Shown: positions 1 through 13,007, numbered from the stretch's first letter. The stretch is 64,000 bases of DNA from Flaccisagitta enflata (GCA_965153355.1 OZ231128.1:38626001-38690000); one strand, 5' to 3'. A program made the numbers and translations. Notes: generated by a model from the letters alone, not told the origin.

Positions 1-179
1 TAAAAAAAATTGTTTGTATTGTAGAACCAGTCTTGATTTAACTATCTCGGAAACACCTCTCTTTTAGTAAGACTTTCCACCCCATGTATTCCACCCATAG
101 GCCGGGGACCTGTAATTTATGATGTTCGCGCAAAATAGACACCATAAGCTTTCTCTTGGCGAAAGAGCCAATGCGTTAC

Positions 180-790
180 CACAACAAGCCCGACCGGGCA
201 ACGATGCGTCCGAATTGTGTCTCTATATCTATTGATCGGGTCTGTCAATATGCAAAAGGTCTTTTGATCAGCTCATCATCATTAAGGAGTATTAAGACAC
301 TAACTATAAGATATTTACTGGTTTTTTTTTCAATTTCAATCATCTTCTGTTTTTTTAAGCGAATGTAAAGATTGTTAAAAATATATATACTTTCAGCGAC
401 TGCACCCAGTTTTGTTGAAAATAACAGTGATAAATCATTTTGAAAATTTTGTTTTTTCTATTACTAAATCATCTTGTACAAAAGCAGAAGATTTTGACTA
501 ATTTTTTTAGTATAAAGAATAGAAGAACTAATATGTTTTGATTTTTTTCCTTGTTATCAATAATCCAGGTGCAAAACCAGCTGCACTACAATATACAAAT
601 TAGGGGCTAAATAGGGATTTAGAAAAAAACGGAAGATGAATGAAATTTAGAAAAAAAAACGGTAAGTATCTTAGAATTAATGTCCCAATAATACCTGATG
701 ATGACCATCTGATCAAAAAACCTTTTGCATATTGACATACCCGAATGTATTGATCATGTGACTTATATAGAGAGACAGATGGACGAACTG
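180..790. repeat. Inverted repeat with an HE-element tail at its left end
   Basis: Arms at about 219-318 and 657-785 are imperfect reverse complements; both contain TGTCAATATGCAAAAGG and a GATCA-rich flank. The left edge (about 182-215) is a reversed HE tail with the hairpin GCCCGACCGGGC beside GATGCGTCC, matching the tail of the copy at 15048-15332. The AT-rich centre (320-650) holds no supported gene. Confidence 0.6.
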
Positions 791-809
791 ACAGATGAAA
801 GGACTGAGT

Positions 810-1490
810 AGCAGCGTGCTTTTTTTTTCTTTCCCCCGAGTAGCATTAGTTTTCCCTTTAGATCTTCTGACTTGTCTATCATACACTTTTCAAATGGGCT
901 AAGGTTAGTAAGGCTAAGGTGAGGTTACTTAAATGTTCCACATGTGTTGTTATTTGTCTTGTCTTCTTGGGCTTCGTCTTTGTCATGTCTATGTGTTCTA
1001 GCTTTCTAGAGCGACGAGAAGCTACATCTTTCGACACCTCAGCAGCAATGTAAGGAGATAATTTGCATATTGCAGTAGCAAGGTTTCCTCTAGTATTTAA
1101 AAAGATTTAATGTTGTCTCAGATTCATCAACGCCCAACTTTATTGTGTGTTGCCTCTTAGAATGCTTTAAAAAAATTTCTATAATAGCTTTGATTGGTTT
1201 ATTTGCGTCACATTAAAGAACGTTTATGAGGATTATTCTGTTTCTTAACTTCAAAGTTAACAAATGGAAAGCAAACCAAACTCCTCCCAGTGACAAGCTT
1301 CCATGTAAACCTTCCGGATTACCTTCCGGGGGTATTTTTAGACGGCGGGGGAGTTGCCCCGTCCAGAAACTGTTGGATAATAGGACTGTAGGACTGGGAG
1401 ATGCTGAACCAGTCCCAGAGGTTGAAGGGAATGGAGACACTATGCATGTGAGTGAGGGTTGAAGTATAATCATGTTCCCAATTTTTAGTC
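810..1490 (+). repeat. Dispersed repeat, copy A
   Basis: About 680 bases that recur at 41375-42055 with many substitutions and small indels. Shared landmarks, in the same order, are GAGTAGC, GATCTTC-GACTTGTCTA, a TTTGTCTTGTCTTCTT stretch, GCGTCAC followed by AAGAACGTTTATGAGGATT, CTTCCGGATTACCTTCCGGG, and a GGGTTGAAGTATAA end. No coding frame is conserved between the copies, so this is read as a mobile or segmental repeat. In copy A it runs straight into an HE head at 1492. Confidence 0.7.
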
Positions 1491-1491
1491 G

Positions 1492-1600
1492 CGTACTACG
1501 CGACTCTACACCCCGCTATGTCGGTCCGTCGGTCGCGTCGTAAGAGGGTCTGACCGTCCGACGGACGGACGGACAGACTGACGGACATAACCTCTTATAC
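1492..1600 (+). mobile_element. HE element head, palindromic
   Basis: TTTTTAG is followed by a near-perfect hairpin, AGTCGCGTA-C-TACGCGACT (1497-1515), and then by GTCC/GTCG tetranucleotides that turn round into GGAC repeats ending in ACCTCTTATA. It therefore looks like two heads facing each other. It abuts the long inverted repeat on its right. Confidence 0.6.
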
Positions 1601-3627
1601 AGTATGAGTATCGAAAAACTGTAAAACTCTGGGGATGCCATATCTGCCAAACGGCTAGGATTCATAATTAAATTTTTTACCACATAATGCACCTATAGGT
1701 CTACTATGTTGTTTAAGGTTTTGGAGCCATTCCAACAAATTCATTTTTTTTAGTCCAAAAATTTTTTTTCTCAGTTTTTTGCTGAAAAAAAATCTCTGTG
1801 TTTATTAGTTAGACACATTTACACAAATTTCATTTTTTGTTGGGGATTTTCCGCCAATTTTTGTAGCTATGGCATCCAAAACTCAAAAAACACAAAAAGT
1901 GGAATATTTCCTAAGGTTTTCAGTAAAATTGCCTGATTTTTGGCGTGGTAAATAGGACTCACGTGTATTCAGCTCTTAAAATGAATTTTTGATACAGTTA
2001 TAATTTGAATTTTACAAATGCAGTGTAGACAATTTTCCATCAAAATTTTTTTTTTCAAATGAAAAATTCTGTCAATTGTCATATTTTGATGTAAATGATA
2101 ACAAATTAAAAGTCTCTAAAAAAATTTTTGGGCTAGTCCTATTAAAAAAAAAAAAATTTTCTCAAAAATTGCAAAAATGACCCATTTTTTGAGGTTGAAT
2201 AAAAACTGTTCCTGTCATCCGATCATCTTCATTTTTTGTGGATTTGTTACCCTAACTTCACCTAAAATTTGAGCTCACTGCGGCTAACGGTTGCGGAGAT
2301 ATTGACGTTCATAGTTACTTTGTTAGAGCAAAATCAGCAAAATTTGCATTTTGGCCATTTTTAAGCTTGCATAAAATTTTATTTTTTCTTTCAGATACCT
2401 TTTTTTTTTGCTGAAGTTACTCAAATTTAAGCATATATTCATATTCCAGCATTTCACATTTGTCAGTGAAGCCGTTTTAGAGTTATGATGGTCCAAAGTT
2501 TCAAAAAATACCATTTTTTCCACCAAACCTTTGGGTAAAAAATTGGCGAAAAATTTTCAAAAAATGGTCTACAAAGAGGGGGTCACAACAATTGGAAAAT
2601 ATCTAATTCGCCCAGATCCAAAACCCTATAGACAACTTTTTTTTCACTTTTTTTGAAAAATTGTCTTCATAATTTTTGTTAAAAAATTGGCGTTTTCTGA
2701 AACTTTGGACCATCATTACTCTAAAACAGCTTCACTGACAAATGTGAAATTCTGGAATATGAATATATGCTTAAATTTGAGTAACTTCAGCAAAAAAGAA
2801 GGTATCTGAAAGAAAAAATAAGATTTTATGCAAGCTTAAAAATGGACAAAATGTAAATTTTGCTGATTTTCCTCTAACAAAGTAACTTTGAACATCAATA
2901 TCTCAGCAACCGTTAGCCGCAGTGAGCCCAAATTTTAGGTGAAGTTAGGGTAGATAACAGGTAACAACTCCACAAAAAATGAAGATGATCGGATGTCAGG
3001 AACAGTTTTTATTCAACCTAAAAAAATGGGTCATTTTTGCAATTTTTGAGAAAAAATTTTTTTTTCTAATAGGGCTAGCCCAAAAAAATTTTTAGAGTCT
3101 TTTAATTTGTTATTATTTGTATCAAAATATGACAATTGACAAAATTTTTCATTTGAAAAAAAAAATTTTTGATGGAAAATTGTCCTACACTGCATTCTGT
3201 GAAAAATTCAAAATTTCATAACTGTATCAAAATTTCATTTTAAGAGCTGAAATTTTGCACACTTATTAGTGAGTCCTAAAACTACTACCACGCCAAAAAT
3301 CAGGCAATTTTATTGAAAACCTGAGGAAATATTCCACTTTTTGTGTTTTTTGAGTTTTGGGTGCCATAGCTACAAAAATTGGCGGAAAATCCCCAACAAA
3401 AAATGAAATTTGTGTAAATGTGTCTAACTAATATACATATGAGAGATCTTTTTATTAGTGTAATAAAAAACTGAAAAAAAAATTTTGGACAAAAAAAAAT
3501 GAATTTGTTGGAACAACATAGAGGACCTATAGGTGCATTATATGGTAAAAAATTTGATTTTGAATCCTAGCCGTTTGGCAGATATGGCTTCCCCAGAGTT
3601 TTACAGTTCTTCGATACTCGTACTGTA
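1600..3627. repeat. Long imperfect palindrome (foldback element, about 2 kb)
   Basis: The left arm (about 1605-2512) and right arm (about 2697-3620) are reverse complements with scattered differences. Paired landmarks are CTGTAAAACTCTGGGGA with CCCAGAGTTTTACAG at the outside, and AGAGTTATGATGGTCCAAAG with CTTTGGACCATCATTACTCT inside. The spacer is about 185 bases. The sequence is AT-rich and no protein frame survives in either arm. An HE head lies just outside each end (1492 and 3628-3652), suggesting a two-headed foldback of that family. Confidence 0.85.
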
Positions 3628-3652
3628 GATGTGCGAGGACGCACATAAAAAC
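3628..3652 (-). mobile_element. HE element head (reverse)
   Basis: Read on the minus strand it is TTTTTATGTGCGTCCTCGCACAT, so the hairpin stem is ATGTGCG/CGCACAT. The same head recurs at 23498-23520. It borders the right arm of the 2-kb palindrome. Confidence 0.55.
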
Positions 3653-3689
3653 CGAGGTTTTTTCATGTAAAAAGCAGTGCGAGTCTAAT

Positions 3690-3871
3690 GCTTTTATTCA
3701 TTCAAGAATTCATTCATTTGATTATTCATTCATTCAATCATTCATTCATTTATTCATTCAATTATTCACTTATAAATACATCCAATAAAGGAAAAAAAAC
3801 GTTCATTCACACACACACAAAAAAACCCCATTCATTCATAGAGGACGCATCGTTGGCCTGCTTCGCCTCGT
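3690..3871 (+). repeat. (ATTC)n-rich stretch and an HE-type tail
   Basis: Degenerate TTCATTCA repeats run from about 3695 to 3840. They are followed by GGACGCATCGTTGGCC and a GGCC...GGC hairpin (3842-3871), the tail of the GATGCGTCC class of HE element. It ends about 40 bases before the first exon of the next gene. Confidence 0.45.
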
Positions 3872-3909
3872 TTAAGTCGTTTTTTAAATCAATTCGTTCC
3901 TCGATTCAG

Positions 3910-4196
3910 ATTCTCGTCGCCGTTCGCCTTTGATCGGCGCCGCTTTGTTGTCTGACGCCGCCGCCAATTCATTTCACGATGACGCAGCCTTTGACTCTGT
4001 CGGCGCCAGCGATGACGGTCTATTCGGCGGCGGTGATGCCGAGGGCAGCGGCGGCGGCGGCGGCAGCGGAGGCGGAGGTGGTGGATTCGGTTTCAAAAGC
4101 GGCGGCACAGGAGGCAGAAGCGGCTTCAGAGAAGATAATAGCTACAAAAGAAAATTTTCGGAAACGAGGCCCAAAAATCTTTCCCGACAATCTCAT
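3910..4196 (+). CDS. Internal exon, Gly/Ala/Ser-rich protein (gene 1, exon A)
   Basis: The exon model runs from acceptor CGATTCAG|AT to donor TCTCAT|GTACGA. It enters in phase 1 and leaves in phase 0, which matches the phase-0 acceptor of the next exon. The frame reads SRRRSPLIGAALLSDAAANS, then an acidic stretch, a Gly-rich run (about residues 40-65), and a basic end, RKFSETRPKNLSRQSH. A second frame over the same bases gives an Ala-rich product but would end in phase 2 and break the join, so it is rejected. RRRS and RKFS resemble phosphorylation sites. No family was recognised. The initiator exon was not found; an HE tail lies just upstream. Confidence 0.5.
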
Positions 4197-4284
4197 GTAC
4201 GAGATGGAGTTGTTTTCGTTTTTGTTTATCTTTTTTTTTTTTTTGACTGTGGCAAGATTTTTTTTGTTTTGTTTATGAAACTTT

Positions 4285-4287
4285 TTC

Positions 4288-4318
<31 letters not shown>

Positions 4319-4332
4319 GGTTGTGGTTGTGG

Positions 4333-4380
<48 letters not shown>

Positions 4381-4385
4381 TTGTT
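4285..4385 (+). repeat. (GTT)n microsatellite in an intron
   Basis: Mostly pure GTT with a few GTG and TTT units. It lies in the 325-base intron between the two gene 1 exons. The CAA tracts of the adjoining exon lie on the coding strand, whereas this intronic tract has the opposite strand orientation. Confidence 0.9.
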
Positions 4386-4521
4386 GTTATTTTCGTTGTT
4401 ATTCTGGTTGCTGTGGCCGTGGTAGTGATGTTGGCAGTGATTATGGTAAATATGGTGATGGTGGAGGCGGTAGTTGTGCAGTTTTTTTATCGTCTTTCCA
4501 TTTTTTAACTCGTATTCATAG

Positions 4522-5995
<1,474 letters not shown>

Positions 5996-6680
5996 GTGAG
6001 TACCCGATCATGAGTGGCAAAATACGAATGTGATTGTGAACCTATCACTGATAGTACTGCAGGACTGACGCAAACAATTAACTGTGCCTGTGGTTGCTGG
6101 TGGCATATGAAGAGATACGTGCGTGAGGTAAGATAAAGCGTCACTTGACATGACGCCACCGTCTGATAAAACAACATTGTGGGCCAGGTGCAATATGTGC
6201 CAATGTAAAACATGACCTTCGCTTTTGTTGGGTTTGCCAAGAAACAGGACCACAAAGTACACGGAGATCATAGGAAAATCAATACCGGGAACGATAAAGA
6301 AAACGTGACGCCGCATAAAAAGATTTGTTTCTTGCGTGCGACGCTGAAACTTTTGATCCCTCGGTCCGTCCATCTATAGATCTATCGGTCGATTGATCTG
6401 ATTGTCGGTCTGTTAATCACTCTAGTTTGATTATCTCATTCTTTTCCCGATCAAAATATCTAGGAAATCTTTTTAATCACGGACGAGTCTAGTGACTCTA
6501 CTCAAAACTTGGTCGGTCTGTCTGTCTCTCGGTCTGTCTGTCCAACCGTCCATTGCGTCGGTCCTTTGGTCCATCGAAAATGCTTTAGTCAATTTTTTTG
6601 CCCCTGCCCACGCGCATTGATTTTGTACCCCTCGGGTGCTTGACCTATTTTGTCAGTCCGTCACTGCCTCACGGACACAG
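5996..6680. other. Intron or intergenic sequence without a supported gene
   Basis: Begins with the gene 1 donor. From about 6355 to 6570 it holds degenerate GGTC/GTCC/GTCG tetranucleotides like the inside of HE elements, but no intact head or tail. Minus-strand open frames around 6000-6370 show no splice support. Confidence 0.4.
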
Positions 6681-6684
6681 CCAG

Positions 6685-7079
6685 TTTTTAGGTGCGACAA
6701 AGCATGTCAGAGTGCCAAAAACGGGCAAAACTGGCTTTCCCCCCACCATCATCTTTTTCCTTTGCAAAAGTTCTGTCAAACGAGCCGTCGCGCGACTTTC
6801 ATTTCGATCGGGAACCATCGTTAGGATGACGTTAAAGTTTAAATTGAATTATCATTGGAATCAATATTTTTATTATGCAAATTTTGCCTCTGCCATAGAT
6901 TTCTATGGAAACTTCATGGTCACCCTAACGATGGTTCCCGATCGATTTGAAAGTCGCGCGACGACTCATTTGATAGCATTTGAGCGAAGTAAATAGATAA
7001 TGGCGGGAGGAAAGCCAGTTTTGGCCAATTGCGGCACTCTGACATTCGTATTATAGAGGTGCTTTGTCGCACCTAAAAA
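6685..7079. mobile_element. Two-headed HE foldback
   Basis: The left edge is TTTTTAGGTGCGACAAAGCA; the right edge on the minus strand is TTTTTAGGTGCGACAAAGCA followed by CCTCTATAAT. Inside, the arms pair further: AAACTGGCTTTCC with GGAAAGCCAGTTT, and GGGAACCATCGTTAGG with its complement CCTAACGATGGTTCCC. A short AT-rich loop lies at about 6835-6920. There is no HE tail at either end. Confidence 0.8.
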
Positions 7080-7505
7080 CTTTACACTGAGGGTGGGAGA
7101 CAGGGAGTAAATATGGTCGATGTTAATCTTGTTTTGTCTGTTTTGTACATATTTGTTTGTAGCTTCGTCTCATCGGTCCGTCGCTCAGTCGGTCAGTCAT
7201 GTCAGTCACATTTTTGTTATAGGTGTTTACCGCACATGCTAATCTGAATGTGATTAAACTAGCCGTCTTTCCGGTCTAGTTTTTCTAATCCATTGTCTTG
7301 TGAGACTCGGATAATGGAAAATATCTTCTGAGGAAATATGGTTTTTTTTAGTCTTCAAAAAGAGAACCGGGGAATGACAGCGAGAAAATGACAAAAAAAG
7401 AACAATTCCTTTTCAAAAAAGCATGCGCGCATATAAATACTTGAAAGACAAACTACAAAGTGTGCACCCGCTAATAAGGCCTCCCTCAATAGGACTCTTT
7501 TTGCA

Positions 7506-7640
7506 GAAGAAGAAAACGAAGAAGAAGAAGAAGAAGAAGAAGAAGAAGAAGAAGAAGAAGAAGAAGAAGAAGAAGAAGACAAAGAAAAAGAAAAAGAAAA
7601 AGAAAAAGAAAAAGAAAAAGAAAAAGAAAAAGAAAAAATA
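7506..7640 (+). repeat. (AAG)n then (AAAAAG)n microsatellite
   Basis: GAA trinucleotides to about 7580, then AAAAAG hexamers to about 7636. Open frames here are only poly-K or poly-F/S. Confidence 0.95.
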
Positions 7641-7737
7641 GAGAATGAAGAAGACTACAGAATCCCCCATTTAGGTCACGTTGGCAATTCCAATCCGTCT
7701 CTTTTGTTATACGTGTTTGTGAGCGGGTAATATTTCA

Positions 7738-7798
7738 GGGTGAGGGATGGGTTTTAGGGTTAGGGATAGGGTTGGGATTGGGAAATGGGTTAGGGCTA
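7738..7798 (+). repeat. Degenerate TTAGGG-like stretch
   Basis: Several imperfect TTAGGG and TTGGGA units (GGGTTAGGGATAGGG and similar). It is too short and degenerate to be a telomere; possibly an interstitial telomere-like repeat. Confidence 0.35.
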
Positions 7799-8004
7799 GC
7801 TGTGCGTTTGGTTTGAATAATTCAGCTCAAGCGTGCTTGAATTAGCGATTCGACTTTTCGGGAGAACCAACCGATCAAACTGACTGCTCAAACATTACCA
7901 GCACATAGCGTGCGGGTGGGGGGAGCTAGATGGCGGTGGTCACTCTCCGCAGCCACAGATGCACCTGCAACCATCGCATAGAAGCAAGCAATCAAAGCAT
8001 CTCT

Positions 8005-8308
8005 GCGATATATTGCAATTTTTTGTTCATTATTATCCATTCAAACAAAACTCAAAGATATCTGAAGAAAAAGAGATTCTAAAATTAAATCATTCGTTTT
8101 AGCTTGTTTTCGTTGTCACGAGGCTTTTCATCGTCATTAGAATAGATAATGAATCGATGATAAGAAAAAACTTTTTTCTTGTTTAAGAATGCTCATTGGT
8201 TTATATGAAACAAAAAACTGCAATATGCAAATGAGGATTTGTTCCACTGAGAACAAAACACAAAAAGCACCTGCGTAGATTCCATCAAATTAACACATTA
8301 GCTGCTCT

Positions 8309-8364
<56 letters not shown>

Positions 8365-8392
8365 TCGTTCGTTCGTTCGTTCGTTCGTTCGT

Positions 8393-8430
<38 letters not shown>

Positions 8431-8580
8431 CTTCTTTCTTTCTTTCTTCCTTTCTTCCTTTCACTCCTGTATCCCCCTGGGCTGGCCATATCCGCCACAA
8501 TTCGGCGCTCACCTGCCGCTTAGCATTGCAACCATGCTACAGAGAATCGGCACTACTGAATTTGTTACTCTCTGGGATGT
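8005..8580 (-). mobile_element. Repeat element with an internal (AAAG)n array, copy 1
   Basis: Matches 21960-22530 in inverse orientation. Shared parts are the AAGCCTCATGACAACGAAAA region, TTCATATAAACCAATGA, GCAATATGCAAATGAGGAT, the (AAAG)n array, and the GGGCTGGCCATATC/GGCGCTCACCTG block. The far end, CAGAGAATCGGCACTAC, matches 21237-21250. The array at 8309-8460 is TTTC with an internal GTTC block, so its sequence differs from copy 2. Confidence 0.7.
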
Positions 8581-8625
8581 AGTCTTGTTTCATACCGCTT
8601 GATCGCAATCGTACGAAAAGAATGG

Positions 8626-8798
<173 letters not shown>

Positions 8799-9089
8799 GG
8801 GTAGTTAAAGCAAAGGAGAAGAAAAAATCCAAAGAAAGAAAGAAAGACAAATAGAAATAAAGAAAGAGAGAAGGAAAAAAACAAACAAGCAAAATAGTAG
8901 AGAACGGTAAAGACCAATGAAAGAAAACTGGAAAAAAAAAAGATTAATGGGTATGTTTTCTTTCAATTGCAAAGGCTTAGGTCGGCCTGGCCAATAATTT
9001 TTTCGATCTCACTTTCGGGCGAACTCATGAACGGAAGAAATTATCTGGGTGATGAGGATCGAGGACAATGATGATACAGTTGTTCAAAG

Positions 9090-9096
9090 TGATGAA

Positions 9097-9160
<64 letters not shown>

Positions 9161-9280
9161 TCAAAGTCAAAGATGATGATGATGATGATGACGACGTTGA
9201 CGATGATGACGATGATTATGATAGTTCTGATGGTGATGATGACTAAGATAATGATAATGATGAAGATGATGATGATGATG
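9090..9280 (+). repeat. (GAT)n microsatellite with interruptions
   Basis: GATGAT runs, mostly pure at 9094-9160 and interrupted after that. It is open as poly-D over its whole length, but no splice sites or non-repeat coding sequence flank it. The sequence from here to 9770 shows no supported gene. Confidence 0.9.
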
Positions 9281-9771
9281 TGAACAAGATTATTGAGGAT
9301 TTAAAGAAAATGGTGTGGGTTAAGAATTTCCATGTTTAAGTGCAAGTCCAAGTCCAAATTAATCTTTATTGTCCCTCAGCCCCCTTCACTTTTTTTACGG
9401 CGCTAATCATATTTAAATCTATGCCTAGAGAAAGTGAAACTGGCCGACATTCCAGAGCCCCAGTAAAAGAAAGGCCGTCCTTGAGAATGAAATGAAAGTC
9501 TGTCCTTGAGAGTAAGCCATGAAGAGTTTTACTCTCCCTTCTATGCTAAATTACTTTTGAAAAGTTTCTCGTCGAAAGAACTATGATGAATTCAAGGATA
9601 TTGAGACTTTGGGAGTAAACCATGTACTGCATCTCTCGCAAGAGCTAGAGAGTGTTAGCAACGACTAAAAGGTAGCTAGAGAGTGTTGGCAATGACTAAA
9701 GGGTGGCAAGAGGGTCTTGGCTCTGATTAGAGGGTGGATGGAGGGTGTTGGTACTAGCTTTTGAAAATGGA

Positions 9772-11058
9772 AGTCGCAAAAGCGTTAGATGGTCAGCGGT
9801 ACCCGTTGCCCTTATGTTAGTGTATATTAGTGTGATGGTGAGAGAGGGCGGCCCCAGGGGCCATGACCTTTGCTTAAGAAGTTTTGAGACTTGAGGCTGC
9901 ATCTGAGCCTATGCAGGATTTGAGCCTGAAGCTGAGAATTGAGCTCAAAGCCAGGATTTGAGCCAGCTAGGATTTGAGCCTCAAGGTTGGGATTTGACTT
10001 TGAGGCTGGGATTTGAGCCCAAGGCTGGGATTTGAGCCAAGGCAGTGGTTTTCAAGGGCGCTGAGCTGCTTTGAGCCTCAAGGCAGGTTGAGCCTCAAGG
10101 CTGCAATTTGAGCCTTGGGCAGGATTTGAGCCTCGAGGCTTGGAATTGAGCCTGAAGTTGATTTGAGCCTCAGGGATTTGAGCCTCAAGGTTAGGATTTG
10201 AGCCTTAGGCTGGGATTTGAGCCCAAGGCTGGGATTTGAGCCTCAAGTGGATTCGAGCCCTCGCAGGTTTGAGCCTTAAGGCTGGGTTGAGCCTCAAGGC
10301 TGGGATTTGAGCCTCAAGGCTGGGTTTTGAGCCTCGAGGTTTTGAGCCTTGAGGTTGAGGGAATTTGAGCCTGAGGCTGGGCTGGGACTCAAGGCTAGGG
10401 AGCCCCAAGGGATTTGAGCCTAGTTGGGATTTGAGCCTCGAGGTGAATCTGCCTTGAGGCTGAAATTTTAGCCTCAAGGCTGGAACATGAGCCTCTAGGC
10501 TGGGACTTGAGCCTCAAGGCTTGGGTTTGAGCTCAAGGATGGGGTTTGGAGTCTTGTGAGACAGAGAAAAGTGTAGCCGCAAAGCGAGATGGTCAGGCGG
10601 TACCTGCCCTGCTTGAGAGGAATAAGTCAGGGGGAGTGACGCCCACGTCCGACACATACTGGGAATTTTCTTCTGCCTCCTCTCGCACCTCCCTCCCTCC
10701 AGCCTCCAGGCCCACTCACTGGAGCCATATCCAGCCTCGAGGCCCAAATTGTCTTGAGGCCCAAATCCCTGGAGAGTGGAATCTGGGCCTTGGGATTGGG
10801 ATTTGGGCCTTGAGGGTGGGATTTGGGCCTCAAGACTGGAATTTGGGCCTCGAGGCTGGGATATGGGCCTCCAGGCTGAGAAATGGGCCTGGAGGCTGGG
10901 GGTAGGGGGGGTACGGAGGAGAAGGAGAAGGAGGAGAAAATTCCCCATATGTGTGAAAGCATAGGTCATCGACCCCTTCGGGGCCGCTGCCCAAAAGGAA
11001 AAATTTCCTTTATGTGTGAAAGCATAGGTCATCGGCCCCTTCGAAGCCGCTGCCCAAA
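9772..11058 (+). mobile_element. GCCTCAAGGC minisatellite element, copy A (composite)
   Basis: Starts AGTCGCAAAAGCGTTAGATG, then GGTCAGCGGTACC and a decayed GCGGCCCC...GGGGCC hairpin. The body (about 9880-10530) is a tandem of about 20 bases, unit near GCCTCAAGGCTGGGATTTGA. A second left-end-like block lies at about 10560-10610, more units of both orientations follow to 10905, and the right end is present twice (10960-10999, 11018-11058) as AGCATAGGTCATC plus the GGCCCCTTCGGGGCC hairpin. It is probably two elements joined or partly duplicated. Confidence 0.65.
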
Positions 11059-11187
11059 ATCAGGGGAAAAAGGCCGGATACACGCTTTAACCTTATTCGC
11101 GTGCGGATGAGCAGGGGCAGTGATTTAGGAGAACAGTCAGGCGTTCATACAATAATCATACAAAAATACAAAAATCACGCGTAATTG

Positions 11188-11343
11188 AACAAGGCCGGAT
11201 ACACGGCCATCAGTTGCGGACGGGTGGGCAGGGGCGGAAATACGCGTTTTCCCACTTTTCAACTCGAGCGCGACCGACCAACCAACCGACCGACCGACGG
11301 ACGGACAAAGCCTCCTATAGAGTTGCGTGTCCGCAACTAAAAA
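11188..11343 (-). mobile_element. HE element, complete, GTTGCGGAC class
   Basis: On the minus strand: head TTTTTAGTTGCGGACACGCAACT, CTATAGGAGG, GTCC/GTCG tetranucleotides, GCCCCTGCCCACCC, then tail GTCCGCAACT and the hairpin GGCCGTGTATCCGGCC, ending CTTGTT. Tail GTCCGCAACT is the exact complement of head AGTTGCGGAC. A tail-only relic of another copy lies at about 11069-11120. Confidence 0.9.
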
Positions 11344-11639
11344 TGTGACTGACAGACTGACGGAATGATAGGCCAAAAAGTGGATTGTGGAGTCGCGTAA
11401 CACGCAACTGTAAACAAATTGATAAGGACGATGAAAACAAGAAGAAAATCATCCCTGACTTTCCCCTATAATTATCATCAGTTGAGACTTAAACGCACGG
11501 ACGTCAAAAGCCAATCTCACACTCGGTCGATTCATCCAATCAGCCGATGAAAAACCGTGAAAAATCTCGCGATTGGTTGTGATTCTTTTTTTTTTTTCAT
11601 GTTTGTGTGTGAGTGTATGAGCGAAGGGGTCACGATCAT

Positions 11640-11730
11640 GTCCGGTGTTGACTGGAGAGGTTCTTCGGCTGTTGCGGGCGGGAGAAGCGGACGAGCTGCT
11701 CGAGGACGCAGCTTTGGCTTTCGGCGGCAT
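11640..11730 (-). CDS. Possible first coding exon, Ser/Ala/Lys-rich
   Basis: ATG on the minus strand opens MPPKAKAASSSSSSASPARN followed by SRRTSPVNT. Base composition is GC-rich compared with its AT-rich surroundings, which suggests coding sequence. No convincing donor was found: CTCTCCA|GTCAAC is the best. A plus-strand frame over the same bases (a Gly/Arg-rich product) is also open. No function can be inferred. Confidence 0.22.
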
Positions 11731-11877
11731 GCAACCAAGCGTAGAACACTTGATTTGAAGTTTTTGTAGTGGCTGTCACTTCAGTCGTGTCATCCTGTCA
11801 TCATCTCACCAATTCGTACTTCGTGGGAAGCAGCTGTCAATCCTGTCATTAGCGACTTCGCCGTTGATTTTGAAGCA

Positions 11878-12218
11878 GTCATCGTTATCATCATCATCGT
11901 CATCATCATTATCATCATCATCATCATCATCATGTTGTTTTTTGGATCTTGTTATCGATGTATATTTGAACAGGAATGGTACCAAAACAAGCACAATAAC
12001 CACAGACACAACAGAAACAGCATCAACCGCAACCTTGACAAAGGTAGCCACTAAAACAACAACAACATCAACGACAAAGATTACGACAATAACCACAACA
12101 ACCAAAATAACAACATAAACAACAAAAAAGTAGCAACAAAAATTGAACAACAACAACAACAAAGACTACAACGACAAGGGCAACAACAACAACGACAACA
12201 ACAAATACAACAACAAAT

Positions 12219-12308
<90 letters not shown>

Positions 12309-12335
12309 GCAACAACAGCAACAAAAACAACAATG
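11878..12335 (+). repeat. (ATC)n and (CAA)n microsatellites
   Basis: ATC run at about 11880-11935, then CAA-rich sequence with many interruptions from 12050 and an almost pure tract at about 12215-12310. Poly-N and poly-C frames over it lack splice support. From 12340 to 13007 no gene is supported. Confidence 0.9.
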
Positions 12336-13007
12336 GAATTTGAAAAGGCTGAACATCAACAACAAATGCCTTGCTAGTACAACGAACTTCAATGTCTGTT
12401 GATTAACGGCAAAGACTTTCTGAATTTCTGGCGCACACGACAGAAATGTCATCGAGACATCGTAACACTATTCACAATTAGCGTCGTAATTTTAAGTATT
12501 TCAAAAGGATGATGCATTCTTTCCTCTAAATTCATTTATCATTTATCTTAATGAAAAAAAAAGGTCAAACTCGTTCCCGCCTTCGCCATCTAAAATAAGA
12601 AGACGCTCATGAACAGATCGATTTCTTCATCCACTTCACTCCACGGGGGAGCAGCAGAGAGCGAAAGCATTTTATGTTTTTTCTTACTTTTTTTCTCCAC
12701 TTATTCGCTAACAACACTTGTTTTTGACCTCGTTCACGAAGGGGATATCAAGTAGACGTGTTCACGTTGTAAACAAGAAACGCGGCGTAAATATTAAGCG
12801 CGAAAGTGCGCTTTATAAAATCGTATGAAAGAGAGATTTTCGTCTTTTTGACCTTCTCCGCCCATCTGATACGAATTTGTTTCTATGATTTGATCAGCCG
12901 CTGTTTTATTTAACGTCTGCGCACTTCTTTTAAAAATATCTTTACGTCTGCAAACAAACGCCTCCAATCCACGCCTCGAACTCTCCCATCATTACCTCAC
13001 CATTATC

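Noticed and set aside
1213-1473. Overlapping open frames on both strands
   Set aside because: They fall in the dispersed repeat and are not kept in its second copy at 41.8-42.0 kb.
3979-4278. Alanine-rich frame over gene 1 exon A
   Set aside because: It would leave the exon in phase 2 and cannot join the phase-0 exon at 4522.
7738-7798. Telomere
   Set aside because: Only a few degenerate TTAGGG-like units in the middle of ordinary sequence.
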